A stretch of DNA of 64,000 bases, taken from Chitinophaga sp. Cy-1792. Its GTDB lineage: Bacteria > Bacteroidota > Bacteroidia > Chitinophagales > Chitinophagaceae. The notes under the pieces are model-generated. The model was not told the origin of the DNA. It made no database searches and worked only from the letters and a program-made list of their open reading frames with translations. The stretch covers positions 1,736,001 through 1,800,000 of the forward strand of contig NZ_VWWO01000002.1 of NCBI RefSeq assembly GCF_011752935.1, written 5' to 3'. Position 1 is the first letter of the stretch; each line of letters opens with the position of its first letter. This document shows, piece by piece, positions 54,974 to 63,424 of this stretch. The translations under genes were made by a program, and so were the position numbers.

Positions 54974-56917
54974 ATGAAAAATTTACTCATCAACGAGCCG
55001 CAACTGACGGCCGGATTGTCTTTTGAATCGACACTGCAGGTTCACGACGTTGACTATCGTGCCCTGCTGGAAGCCTTCCCGGCAGCCGCCTATATCTGCG
55101 ATACAGAAGGATTTATCCGCGTATGGAACCGCCATGCCGTTCACCTCTTCGGCAGAGTACCATTTCCTGACCTCGATAAATGGTGCGTTTGCCGCCGCGC
55201 CTTTTCTACCAGCGGCAAACCACTGGAAGAAGCCGCATTCCCCGTAGCATATACCCTCGCTCATCAGCAACCATGTACCGGAAAAGCCATCATCCTCGAA
55301 AAAAATGATGGCAGTAAACGCATGGTCCAGATGAATACCAGCCTCCTGTATAACAAGGTTCATCAGCCCTTCGCCGTACTTTGTGTCGTTGGCCAGCCAG
55401 GTGTTGTACAGCCAGGCAACCACGACCTGCCCGCCGCTGTGCTCAACAGTACCAGTGAGGTTATTATCACCGTTAGCAACGATCATAGTATCACCTCCTG
55501 GAATAAAGCCGCAGAACAGCTGTTCGGTTATATGCCCGCAGAAACCACCGGTAAACATATCAGCATGATTTTCCTGAACGGCGATATGCCGCTCTCTGCC
55601 TCCGGTGAACATACGCGCTTAAGCGCCCATTGCCAGACAAAAGACCAGCGCATAGTGGATATGGACATCAGCCTGTCGCCCATCACCATGGCCGGCGAAA
55701 AGCTGGGATATGTGCTGGTAGCCAGAAATGCAGCGGTGGCCAATAAACTGCAACAGCTGTCCAGGGAAGGAGAAGAACGCATCCGTCAGGCAGTAGCCGC
55801 CAGCAACCTCGGCCTCTGTGAGCTGGATGTCCTGACAGATTACCTCAAACTCTCCGCCATCAGCCGCAATATCTTCGGATTACCTTCCGCCATGCCCGTC
55901 AATATGCACGTGTTTTACAGCCGTATTCACCCGGCAGACGTGAATATGGTCCGGGAACAAATGAACATGGCACTCAAAGGTATCAACGACGGCTACCTGA
56001 AAGCTGAATTCCGTATCATCCGCTATGACGACGATAGCCTCCGCTGGATCAGCTTCCGCGCTAAAGTATACAGCAACGATCACCATCAGCCGGAAAGGGT
56101 AGTAGGAACCATCGCCGATATCACGGAAACACAAACCCTCCTGGAAGAACTGGAACAGGCGGCCTCCCGCAAAACCATTGCCCTGCAACGTTCCATGGCA
56201 CAACTGGAACGCTCCAACAAAGAACTGCAGGACTTTGCCCATATGACCAGCCATGATCTCCAGGTACCGCTTAAAAATCTGGCACTGTACGCAGAAATCG
56301 CCTGCACCAATACCGACCCCGGTAGCCCCGCCTTGCCATGGCTCAATAAAATGCTGCATACCATTTCCCGTATGAACTCCCTCGTGGAAGATGTACTGGA
56401 ATATTGCAGCCTGACAAATGCCATCACATCGCCTGAAACCGTGGATCTGGCAGTGGTATTGAAGGAAGTGCTGGACGACTATCTGCCGCTGATCGCTGCA
56501 AGGGAAGCCATTATTGAACAGGATGTGCTGCCATGCATCAAAGGTGTGAAAGTCCAGTTATACCGCCTCTTTCACAATGCGATCGGCAATGCCCTGAAGT
56601 TTGCCGGCCAGCCTCCCCTGGTGCGTGTGCATTGTAATGCACTGTCACGTGCCGAACAACAGCTGCTCCCGGAGTTACACGCCGATCATAAATACCTGCG
56701 CATCCGCATAAATGATAACGGCCCGGGTATCGACAAACATCTCTCTGAAAGAATATTCGATATCTTCCATAAAGGCAGTCATGCCGGTTATAGTGCCGGA
56801 ACTGGTATCGGCCTCGCCATCTGCCGGAAGGCAGTACAGGCACACGGTGGCCTGATCACCGCCTGCAACGCACCCGAAGGCGGTATGCAGATAGACATCT
56901 ATCTCCCCGCCACCTGA
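54974..56917 (+). CDS. PAS-domain sensor histidine kinase
   Basis: 647 residues without membrane segments, so probably cytoplasmic. There are three PAS-like domains: about 28-140, about 150-255 (ITSWNKAAEQLFGYMPAETTGKHISMIF) and about 270-385 (with a PAC-like FRIIRYDDDSLRWISFRAKVYS). A coiled linker and the HisKA region follow, with the phosphorylated His H427 in TSHDLQVPL. HATPase_c has NDNGPGIDKHLSERIFDIFHKGSHAGYSAGTGIGLAICRKAVQAHGG. No response regulator gene lies next to it, so it is an orphan kinase; light, redox or small-molecule sensing is open. Confidence 0.93.
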   Translation: MKNLLINEPQLTAGLSFESTLQVHDVDYRALLEAFPAAAYICDTEGFIRVWNRHAVHLFGRVPFPDLDKWCVCRRAFSTSGKPLEEAAFPVAYTLAHQQPCTGKAIILEKNDGSKRMVQMNTSLLYNKVHQPFAVLCVVGQPGVVQPGNHDLPAAVLNSTSEVIITVSNDHSITSWNKAAEQLFGYMPAETTGKHISMIFLNGDMPLSASGEHTRLSAHCQTKDQRIVDMDISLSPITMAGEKLGYVLVARNAAVANKLQQLSREGEERIRQAVAASNLGLCELDVLTDYLKLSAISRNIFGLPSAMPVNMHVFYSRIHPADVNMVREQMNMALKGINDGYLKAEFRIIRYDDDSLRWISFRAKVYSNDHHQPERVVGTIADITETQTLLEELEQAASRKTIALQRSMAQLERSNKELQDFAHMTSHDLQVPLKNLALYAEIACTNTDPGSPALPWLNKMLHTISRMNSLVEDVLEYCSLTNAITSPETVDLAVVLKEVLDDYLPLIAAREAIIEQDVLPCIKGVKVQLYRLFHNAIGNALKFAGQPPLVRVHCNALSRAEQQLLPELHADHKYLRIRINDNGPGIDKHLSERIFDIFHKGSHAGYSAGTGIGLAICRKAVQAHGGLITACNAPEGGMQIDIYLPAT

Positions 56918-56986
56918 TTATTTCCCGCAAAAAATATTAATGCTGCAAAAACTACTGTATCTTTCCGATCTATACTTTTCGTCATT

Positions 56987-57442
56987 ATGATTATCGATAC
57001 ATTAGAGAATGCAGCCCGTTACCAGGGCCTGGGCGCTAAATTTGTAAAGGCTTTCGAATACCTTCAGCAGACCGACTTCAACGCAGTGGCCAAAGGTAAA
57101 TATGAGATAGATGGAGACCGCATCTTCGCCATTGTCAACGAATATGATACCATTGAAGAAGCCGGTGAACAAATGGAATCTCACCGTAAATACATCGATG
57201 TACAGTTTGTAGCAGCCGGAGAAGAACGCATAGGTCATGATTTCCTGGGAGATAAATCCCCTTCACGTGCCTATAGCGATACCGAGGACTACATGTTATT
57301 TGCAGAGAAGCCTGCATTTTATACCACCCTCAGACAAGGTCAGTTTGCTATTTTTTACCCTACTGATCTGCATATGCCCAACTTGCGCGTAGCCGGCCCC
57401 GTGCCCGTTAAAAAAATAGTTATAAAAATCAGTGTACAGTAA
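56987..57442 (+). CDS. YhcH/YjgK/YiaL family protein (DUF386)
   Basis: 151 residues. IAIVNEYDT-like and MESHRKYIDVQFVAAGEERIG blocks and FAIFYPTDLHMPNLRVAGPVPVKKIVIKI at the C-terminus are the family hallmarks. The HRKYID and HMPN motifs carry metal-binding His. Members include NanQ, which opens or mutarotates sialic acid, and others near sugar catabolic genes. Its stop overlaps the start of the GNAT gene by one base (TAATG), so the genes are coupled. Confidence 0.93.
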   Translation: MIIDTLENAARYQGLGAKFVKAFEYLQQTDFNAVAKGKYEIDGDRIFAIVNEYDTIEEAGEQMESHRKYIDVQFVAAGEERIGHDFLGDKSPSRAYSDTEDYMLFAEKPAFYTTLRQGQFAIFYPTDLHMPNLRVAGPVPVKKIVIKISVQ

Positions 57443-57942
57443 TGAGTGTTATTTTCAGAGATATTCTGCCCGCAGATAACCCGGTGATGGCAGCCATTAT
57501 CCGCCGCTCCATAGAAGAATTTGATGTGCCAACAGAAGGAACGGCCCATACCGATCCTACTACAGATAATCTTTACCAGTTATTTCAGACAAAAGGCTCC
57601 CGTTATGCCATCGCAGAAGAAGATGGTGTGATATTGGGTGGTTGTGGCATTTTTCCTACCCATGGATTGCCAAAGGGGTGCGCCGAACTGGTGCGTTTTT
57701 TTCTGTCGCCTGCGGCCAGAGGAAAGGGACTGGGTGTTAAATTGCTGGAGAAAGCATATGAGTTCGCCAGGGAAGAAGGATATACCAGCCTTTACCTGGA
57801 ATCTTTTCCGGAGATGACCCGCGCCATTTCCCTCTATGAAAAAAATGGTTTCGAATACCTGCCGGCGCCGCTGGGTAATTCAGGCCATATTTCCTGTACC
57901 GTTTGGATGTTGAAATCATTGTTTTATGAACCTAATAGGTAA
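57442..57942 (+). CDS. GNAT N-acetyltransferase
   Basis: 166 residues. The acetyl-CoA binding part is CAELVRFFLSPAARGKGLGVKLLEKAYEFAREEGYTSLYLESFPEMTRAISLYEKNGF, a full GNAT signature with the R-G-K-G-L-G loop. The substrate is unknown. It is coupled to the YhcH-like gene before it and overlaps the YccF gene after it by 17 bases, giving a three-gene operon. Confidence 0.93.
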   Translation: MSVIFRDILPADNPVMAAIIRRSIEEFDVPTEGTAHTDPTTDNLYQLFQTKGSRYAIAEEDGVILGGCGIFPTHGLPKGCAELVRFFLSPAARGKGLGVKLLEKAYEFAREEGYTSLYLESFPEMTRAISLYEKNGFEYLPAPLGNSGHISCTVWMLKSLFYEPNR

Positions 57943-58294
57943 TGTAATCTGGTTGATCTTCGGTGGCTTCTTTTGTGCCATGGGCTATTTTGTTGCCGGC
58001 ATAGCCTCGTGTATTACCATCATTGGTATCCCGTTTGGTATCCAGTTTTTTAAAATCGGACTGCTCACCCTGATGCCCTTTGGTGCACAGGTGCGCGAAG
58101 GCAGGGCGCCAGTAGGCTGCCTGGCCACCATTTTTAATATCATATGGATTTTCACCGGCGGACTGGCCGTAGCGATCGGGCACCTGTTCTTCGGTTTCCT
58201 GCTAACCATCAGCATCATCGGTATTCCATGGGGCCGTCAGCATTTTAAACTGATGTCCCTGACATTTGCACCATTTGGTAAAGAAGTATACTAG
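57926..58294 (+). CDS. YccF-domain membrane protein
   Basis: 122 residues with two copies of the YccF unit: GNVIWLIFGGFFCAMGYFVAGIASCITIIGIPFGIQFFKIGLLTLMPFG, and FNIIWIFTGGLAVAIGHLFFGFLLTISIIGIPWGRQHFKLMSLTFAPFG. The GIP(F/W)G motif occurs in each. It is an inner membrane protein of unknown role. It overlaps the preceding GNAT gene by 17 bases. Confidence 0.93.
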   Translation: MNLIGNVIWLIFGGFFCAMGYFVAGIASCITIIGIPFGIQFFKIGLLTLMPFGAQVREGRAPVGCLATIFNIIWIFTGGLAVAIGHLFFGFLLTISIIGIPWGRQHFKLMSLTFAPFGKEVY

Positions 58295-58320
58295 CCCTTC
58301 TATATATTCAGTTTACACTT

Positions 58321-58400
58321 TGCACTGTCTTAAAAAGTAAATGACCGGGCGGTAGCCCGCCGTCTGGCCGGTACTGTTAGTGCTTTTTGGACTTGCTCCT
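58321..58400 (+). ncRNA. Candidate structured RNA or leader
   Basis: In an intergenic stretch without a credible gene, several arms can pair: AAAAAG (58332-58337) with CTTTTT (58383-58388), ACCGG (58344-58348) with CCGGT (58368-58372), and inside it GGCGG (58348-58352) with CCGCC (58357-58361), or alternatively CGGGC with GCCCG. A terminator follows at once. No known family is recognised. It may be a small RNA, the tail of the YccF operon, or a leader of the DUF4349 gene. Confidence 0.3.
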
Positions 58401-58456
58401 AAAACTATCTGCAGATAATACGACATGGATTGTATCATCAGCAGATAGTTTTTTTA
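58401..58456 (+). terminator. Long terminator hairpin
   Basis: AAAACTATCTGC (58401-58412) pairs perfectly with GCAGATAGTTTT (58441-58452), with an inner pairing of GATAATAC and GTATCATC, followed by further T. It closes the transcript of the preceding operon and the structured stretch in front of it. Confidence 0.85.
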
Positions 58457-58523
58457 TTTGAAATTTCTGAAAATATGGGTTACCTGTTAGGGCTTTTACG
58501 TATAAAGGGGAAACGACCTAATC

Positions 58524-59408
58524 ATGCGTTACTCCATACCACTGTGGGTTTTACCCGCCCTGACCCTTGCTGCCTGTTCTGCAGGTCCATCACATCACAG
58601 CGCTACAGCAGAGGCAGCAGCAGAAGAAAAAATTTCAGCCAATACAGTGACAGCTGCCGCAGATTCTGTAGCCTTTCAAAATAATATAGCATCGCTTAAC
58701 TCCGCGTCCCGTAAGCGTGTACGCAGTGCTGATATACAATGCCGTGTAAATAGTGTATTCGATGCCGTTAGTACTATTGAGCGCGCAACCCGTTCTGTAG
58801 AAGGTGTTATTGTATCCAGCAACCAATACAGCCAAAGCAGGAATGATAGTTACCTGCCTTATACAACCGACTCTGTACGCCAGGTGAGGGTGTATACTAC
58901 TGCCGCAGATATTCAGCTGAAAGTGCCCGTAGCAAGCCTGGATTCAGTAGTACATGTTATTACAGGTCTGGCAACATTTATCGATCACAGAACGCTGAAG
59001 GATGAAGATAAAACACTGGATTACCTGTCCAATTCCCTGCGGAACAATGTAGCGGCAAGTACGGTAACGGCAGATAAAAAGACATCTTCTGTAGATGCAG
59101 CTACCTATAATGATGATAAGAAAGTAGAAAAGATTGACCGGCAGATCAGAAATCTGGCGATCATTGATGATGTCAATAATGCCACTATATCCATTGCACT
59201 CGTGCAGCCTGATAAAGCAGATGTACAGATAGTCGTTAACCCGGATGCCGTTAGCAGAGCTGGTTTTGGAACAGAGCTTAAAATGTCTGTGATCAATGGG
59301 ACAGAAATGCTGCGTAATATATTCCTTTTCCTGGTTGGAATCTGGCCGTTGGTAATTCTGGGTGTGCTGGGTTATTTTACCTTCAGAAAGATAAAGAAGG
59401 CGGCATAA
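58524..59408 (+). CDS. DUF4349-type lipoprotein
   Basis: 294 residues with a lipoprotein signal (IPLWVLPALTLAAC, then SAGPS). DUF4349 features are visible: SADIQCRVNSVFDAVSTIERATRSVEGVIVSS, VYTTAADIQLKVPVASLDSVVHVITGLATFIDHRTLKDEDKT, a charged helical part about 160-210, and a C-terminal membrane segment (MLRNIFLFLVGIWPLVILGVLGYFTF) with a positive tail. It is therefore anchored at both ends in or near the envelope. Function unknown; the gene stands alone. Confidence 0.85.
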   Translation: MRYSIPLWVLPALTLAACSAGPSHHSATAEAAAEEKISANTVTAAADSVAFQNNIASLNSASRKRVRSADIQCRVNSVFDAVSTIERATRSVEGVIVSSNQYSQSRNDSYLPYTTDSVRQVRVYTTAADIQLKVPVASLDSVVHVITGLATFIDHRTLKDEDKTLDYLSNSLRNNVAASTVTADKKTSSVDAATYNDDKKVEKIDRQIRNLAIIDDVNNATISIALVQPDKADVQIVVNPDAVSRAGFGTELKMSVINGTEMLRNIFLFLVGIWPLVILGVLGYFTFRKIKKAA

Positions 59409-59433
59409 CCGCTACTGTAAAAGGTTGAAAATC

Positions 59434-59458
59434 TCACAATTATTTAATTAAATTGTGA
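59434..59458. promoter_or_regulatory. 25-bp palindrome upstream of the HGSNAT-like gene
   Basis: TCACAATT (59434-59441) and AATTGTGA (59451-59458) are perfect inverted arms around a 9-base AT centre. It lies 17 bases before the ATG at 59476 and covers a GTG (59455) that would otherwise extend the reading frame. An operator for an unknown regulator is likely. Confidence 0.45.
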
Positions 59459-59475
59459 ACCTCATAACCTTTTGC

Positions 59476-60591
59476 ATGAATAGCACAACCAAAACACGAC
59501 TCTTGTCGCTGGACGTATTCCGGGGTATCACTGTAGCAGCCATGATAATGGTAAATAACCCGGGTAGCTGGAGCTTTGTATACGCTCCGCTGGAACATAG
59601 TAAATGGAACGGCTGTACACCAACAGACCTGATATTTCCCTTCTTCCTCTTTATTGTAGGGGTTTCCGTACCCTATGCCATGGGCACAAAAAGAGAAGAT
59701 CCGGCCAATCATAAATCACTTATCCTGCACGCACTGCGCAGAGGTTTGATCCTGATCCTGATTGGAATGGCATTGCGCATGATGTCTAACTGGCACTTTG
59801 AAACACTGCGCTTCCCAGGTGTATTACAGCGAATTGGTGTGGTATTCTCCATCATCGCCATACTGTTTATAAAAGGCAGCAGAAAGACCATCGCATGGAC
59901 TTTCGGTGGCTTACTGGTGCTGTATTATATACTGATGACTTTTGTACCCGTACCCGGTGTAGGGGCTCCTAACCTTGAGCCGGAAACCAATCTGGGTGCG
60001 TGGTTAGACAGACTAGTTTTCACCACCAATCACCTCTGGTCTCAAAGCAAAACCTGGGACCCCGAAGGATTGCTCAGTACCATGCCGGCAGTAAGCACCG
60101 GTTTATTTGGTATACTGGTAGGTACCTGGTTACGTCGTAAAGACAGAGAAGATGCCGTAAAGGTAAGCTGGATGTTTGTGTATGGGTTCTGCGCCGTTAT
60201 TGCGGGCCTGATCTGGGATATGTTTTTCCCTATCAACAAGTCACTCTGGACAAGCTCCTTTGTACTGTATACCGGCGGCCTGGCCACGATGGCACTGGCA
60301 ACCAGCTACTGGCTCATCGACGTGCAACACCGGACCAGATACATGGAACCATTCGTTGCCTTCGGTAGAAATGCAATTACCGCCTTCGTACTGTCTGCCG
60401 TAATACCGAAATTGTTAAGCCTCATTCCCGCAGGGAATGATCAATCTTTACAGGGCTGGATAAACAACAACGTTTTCGGGAATATATTCTCTCCCTACAA
60501 CGCATCGCTGGCATCCGCCCTATTCCTCGTATTCCTTATCTGGATACCTATTCAGATAATGTATAAAAGGAATATTATTATTAAAATCTAA
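59476..60591 (+). CDS. HGSNAT-like acyltransferase membrane protein (DUF5009)
   Basis: 371 residues from the ATG at 59476; a GTG at 59455 lies inside a palindrome and is less likely. RLLSLDVFRGITVAAMIMVNNPGSW and WNGCTPTDLIFPFFLFIVGVSVPYAM are the typical start, with the Asp of LDVFRG and about ten membrane segments. The human homologue N-acetylates heparan sulfate glucosamine in the lysosome; bacterial members are thought to move acyl groups to sugars across the inner membrane. It ends one base before the kptA start, but the two products have no evident link. Confidence 0.92.
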   Translation: MNSTTKTRLLSLDVFRGITVAAMIMVNNPGSWSFVYAPLEHSKWNGCTPTDLIFPFFLFIVGVSVPYAMGTKREDPANHKSLILHALRRGLILILIGMALRMMSNWHFETLRFPGVLQRIGVVFSIIAILFIKGSRKTIAWTFGGLLVLYYILMTFVPVPGVGAPNLEPETNLGAWLDRLVFTTNHLWSQSKTWDPEGLLSTMPAVSTGLFGILVGTWLRRKDREDAVKVSWMFVYGFCAVIAGLIWDMFFPINKSLWTSSFVLYTGGLATMALATSYWLIDVQHRTRYMEPFVAFGRNAITAFVLSAVIPKLLSLIPAGNDQSLQGWINNNVFGNIFSPYNASLASALFLVFLIWIPIQIMYKRNIIIKI

Positions 60592-60592
60592 T

Positions 60593-61126
60593 ATGAACGA
60601 ACAACAAAAGAAAACGAAAAGTAAATTTCTAAGTTATATTCTCAGGCATGATCCAGCTTCCATTAATTTGGAGCTGGACAGCCAGGGATGGGCAGACGTA
60701 ACCCAGCTGCTGCAAAAAGCCGGTAACAGGCTTACCTTTGAAGAACTCCAGGAAATTGTAGCCACCAACGATAAGCAACGCTTCTCCCTAGATATTCCCA
60801 ATAACCGGATCAGGGCCAACCAGGGCCATAGCATTGATATCGAGTTAGGATTGCAACCCCAGGAACCGCCTGAATATCTTTACCATGGTACGGCCTCCCG
60901 TATGGTGCTCCTGATCAGAAAAGGCGGACTCCAAAAAATGAACCGTCAGCATGTGCATTTAAGCCTCGATAAGGATACCGCTACCAAAGTAGGGGCCCGG
61001 CACGGATTTCCCGTAGTACTGACCATCAGGAGCGGAGAGATGTTCAGGGATGGAATCCTGTTTTATTGCTCCGACAATAACGTGTGGCTCACCGACAATA
61101 TACCGGCAAAGTATATTGATAAGTGA
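60593..61126 (+). CDS. kptA: RNA 2'-phosphotransferase
   Basis: 177 residues of the KptA/Tpt1 family, which moves the 2'-phosphate from RNA to NAD+. Visible: SKFLSYILRHDP, RFSLDIPNNRIRANQGHS, YLYHGT, RQHVHLSLD and VVLTIRSGEMFRDGILFYCSDNNVWLTDNIPAKYI. The Arg-His-Arg-Arg catalytic set is present in the usual places (LRHDP, RANQGHS, HGT and RQHVH). In bacteria without tRNA splicing the natural substrate is unknown; it may repair RNA or ADP-ribosylate ends. It follows the HGSNAT-like gene by one base. Confidence 0.94.
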   Translation: MNEQQKKTKSKFLSYILRHDPASINLELDSQGWADVTQLLQKAGNRLTFEELQEIVATNDKQRFSLDIPNNRIRANQGHSIDIELGLQPQEPPEYLYHGTASRMVLLIRKGGLQKMNRQHVHLSLDKDTATKVGARHGFPVVLTIRSGEMFRDGILFYCSDNNVWLTDNIPAKYIDK

Positions 61127-61219
61127 TAATTGCAGGCTCCGGGTCAGGTTGTTTGGAAAGAATTGCGGATATTCGTAATTACTGAAAAGCCTTTGCATTA
61201 GCCCATTCAAATTTTAGTT

Positions 61220-61984
61220 ATGTCAATTACATCCGAGAATGAATTAAACGGAATGAAGCGGATCAGTGATATTGTAGCGAATACACTGAAAGAAATGCGG
61301 AACTTCACTAAACCAGGAATGACTGCACAGCAGATAGATGATTTCGGCGGCCAGCTGCTGAATAAACAAGGAGCCAGGTCGGCTCCCAGACTGACCTATG
61401 GCTTCCCCGGCTGGACCTGTATCAGCGTTAATCACGAGGTGGCACACGGCATTCCCAGTGCCGGTAAAATAATTCAGGAAGGTGACCTGGTCAACATAGA
61501 TGTTTCTGCCGAATACAATGGCTTCTGGGCAGATAATGGCGGAAGCTTTGTGGTAGGAAAAGATATCCATGGTCATCAGTCATTGGTAGATGCTTCCCGC
61601 AATATCCTGTATAAAGCCATCCATGCCATCCATGGTGGTGTAAAGATCTGCGATATCGGCAGGCTTATCGAAACGGAAGCCCGTAAATCCGGCTACCGCG
61701 TTATCCGTAATCTCGCCGGACACGGCGTAGGAAGAAGCCTGCACGAATCCCCGGAAGATATCCTCAATTGCTATGACCGCGCAAACCGTAGTAAATTCAA
61801 GCGTTTTTCAGTGGTAGCCATTGAAACATTTATCTCCACCGTATCTGATTACGCCAACCAGGAAAGCGACGGCTGGACACTGGTAGGGAATAAAGGCGGC
61901 CTCGTTGCACAACATGAACATACCATCATTGTGACGGATGGTGCACCTGTCATTCTTACATCCGCCAACGAAATCTGGAATTAA
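61220..61984 (+). CDS. map: Type I methionine aminopeptidase
   Basis: 254 residues, soluble. Metal ligands D94 (NIDVS), D105 (ADNGG), H168 (GHGVG), E202 (AIETF) and E233 (QHEHT) are all present, with catalytic H76 (VAHGIPS). It removes the N-terminal Met of new proteins. It is not beside the ribosomal protein genes where the main map often lies, so the genome may have a second copy. It starts 93 bases after kptA and is followed by the THUMP methyltransferase after 18 bases. Confidence 0.95.
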   Translation: MSITSENELNGMKRISDIVANTLKEMRNFTKPGMTAQQIDDFGGQLLNKQGARSAPRLTYGFPGWTCISVNHEVAHGIPSAGKIIQEGDLVNIDVSAEYNGFWADNGGSFVVGKDIHGHQSLVDASRNILYKAIHAIHGGVKICDIGRLIETEARKSGYRVIRNLAGHGVGRSLHESPEDILNCYDRANRSKFKRFSVVAIETFISTVSDYANQESDGWTLVGNKGGLVAQHEHTIIVTDGAPVILTSANEIWN

Positions 61985-62002
61985 TTGTAATTTGCGCCCA
62001 TT

Positions 62003-63193
62003 ATGTCTTTATACACTACAAAGGGCGCAATTACTATTACCTGTAATAAACGCCTTACACCTTTCCTGGAACAGGAAGTTCGTGACCTTGGCTTTGTGCC
62101 GGAAGATACCTTCGTGACCGGTGTACGCATTCAGGGCACTATTAACGACTGTATTAAGCTCAATCTGAACCTGCGCACTGGCAGCCAGGTACTTTATAGC
62201 CTCAAGCAATTTGAGGCCAGAGATGCCGACGAAATCTACCTTCAGCTGAAATCATATGCCTGGGAGAAGATCCTGAAGCCTGATGGCTATTTCTCCATCA
62301 CCAGCAACGTACTTAACGAAACCATCAATAACAGCATGTTTGCCAACCTGCGTGTGAAAGATGCCATCGTAGACCGCCTGCGGGAGAAAACCGGCAAACG
62401 CCCCTCCACAGGAGCAGAGCTGACAGGCGCCGTTGTAAACCTCTTCTGGAAAAACGAACAGGCAGAAGTATTTATCGATACCTCCGGCGACTCACTGGCC
62501 CGCCACGGTTACCGCAAAATACCAGGCCGTGCCCCCATGCTCGAAGCATTGGCAGCAGCTACCATTCTGGCCAGCCGCTGGGACAGGAAATCCCCGTTCA
62601 TCAACCCGATGTGCGGTTCCGGTACCCTCGCCATTGAAGCAGCATTAATTGCTACCAACAGCCGCCCCGGCCTTTTCCGCGACAACTACGGCTTCATGCA
62701 CCTCATCGGGTATGATGATACCATCTACCAGGAAGAACGTGGAAAACTGGAAAAGCAGATCATCGAAGTACCCGGACTCCGTATCATCGCCACCGACCTT
62801 AGTGAGCAGGCCATCAGCAATGCCCGCAAAAATGCACGCGCAGCCGGAGTGGATGACATGATCGAATTCCGTGTATGCGATTTTGCCGCTACCAACGTGC
62901 CTGCCGGCGCCAATGGCGTATTGTTCATGAACCCGGAATATGGTCTGCGCCTCGGCGAAATTGAAGCCCTGGAAGAAACTTATGGCCGAATCGGCGACTT
63001 CATGAAACAGAAATGTGGGGGTTATTTCGGGTATATATTCACCGGAAACCTCGATCTGGCAAAGAAAATAGGACTTAAAGCCAAACGCAGAATTGAGTTT
63101 TATAACGCAACGATCGATTGCCGCTTGCTGGAATATGAACTGTATGCCGGTACCAGGGATCCGCGTAAGCTCTCTGCAGAACCAAACGCATAG
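62003..63193 (+). CDS. THUMP-domain class I RNA methyltransferase (RlmL/RlmK-like)
   Basis: 396 residues. The N-terminal THUMP part (about 10-160) includes VRIQGTINDCIKLNLNLRTGSQVLYSLKQF. A Rossmann-fold methyltransferase domain follows with FINPMCGSGTLAIEAALIATNSRPG, IIATDLSEQAISNARKNARAAGVDD and the motif IV region. The closest known members make m2G in 23S rRNA (RlmL, position 2445). Motif IV reads N310-P-E-Y-G instead of the usual N-P-P-Y-G, while the rest is intact. It ends just before a perfect 15-bp terminator. Confidence 0.92.
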   Translation: MSLYTTKGAITITCNKRLTPFLEQEVRDLGFVPEDTFVTGVRIQGTINDCIKLNLNLRTGSQVLYSLKQFEARDADEIYLQLKSYAWEKILKPDGYFSITSNVLNETINNSMFANLRVKDAIVDRLREKTGKRPSTGAELTGAVVNLFWKNEQAEVFIDTSGDSLARHGYRKIPGRAPMLEALAAATILASRWDRKSPFINPMCGSGTLAIEAALIATNSRPGLFRDNYGFMHLIGYDDTIYQEERGKLEKQIIEVPGLRIIATDLSEQAISNARKNARAAGVDDMIEFRVCDFAATNVPAGANGVLFMNPEYGLRLGEIEALEETYGRIGDFMKQKCGGYFGYIFTGNLDLAKKIGLKAKRRIEFYNATIDCRLLEYELYAGTRDPRKLSAEPNA

Positions 63194-63210
63194 CCGTTAG
63201 GTATACAATA

Positions 63211-63248
63211 AAAAGCCGTCTCTACATCGTAGAGACGGCTTTTTATTT
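63211..63248. terminator. Terminator after the THUMP methyltransferase
   Basis: AAAAGCCGTCTCTAC (63211-63225) pairs perfectly with GTAGAGACGGCTTTT (63229-63243) around ATC, with T after and A before, so it can work in both directions. Confidence 0.9.
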
Positions 63249-63308
63249 CTAATAGCTTTCTAATAAAAAACTATCCGTTTTCTAACTGCCAGCTACAGCA
63301 GGCAGCGC

Positions 63309-63316
63309 TATATTTG
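63309..63316 (+). promoter_or_regulatory. Candidate -7 box of a short transcript
   Basis: TATATTTG at 63309-63316 matches TAnnTTTG exactly. No good -33 box is seen at the expected distance. A transcript would start near 63322 and carry a small start codon at 63337, a hairpin at 63382-63412 and a 60-codon frame at 63425. Confidence 0.4.
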
Positions 63317-63336
63317 CAACGTAAAAAATAAACAAC

Positions 63337-63378
63337 ATGGACCCAGATCCTGCAACGTCATTTATTCACTTCCTGTAA
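63337..63378 (+). CDS. Possible 13-residue leader peptide
   Basis: ATG at 63337, 13 codons (MDPDPATSFIHFL), stop at 63376-63378. It lies about 20 bases after a -7-like box and directly before a hairpin (GCCC 63382-63385 with GGGC 63409-63412, and AACCG with CGGTT inside). No run of one amino acid is present as in classic attenuators. This is a guess from layout. Confidence 0.25.
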   Translation: MDPDPATSFIHFL

Positions 63379-63424
63379 CCCGCCCAACCGCTGGTAGCGC
63401 CGGTTGCAGGGCAAAACCAGTACT

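Noticed and set aside
58430..58684. 84-codon frame before the DUF4349 gene
   Set aside because: It begins inside the terminator and overlaps the lipoprotein gene in another frame.
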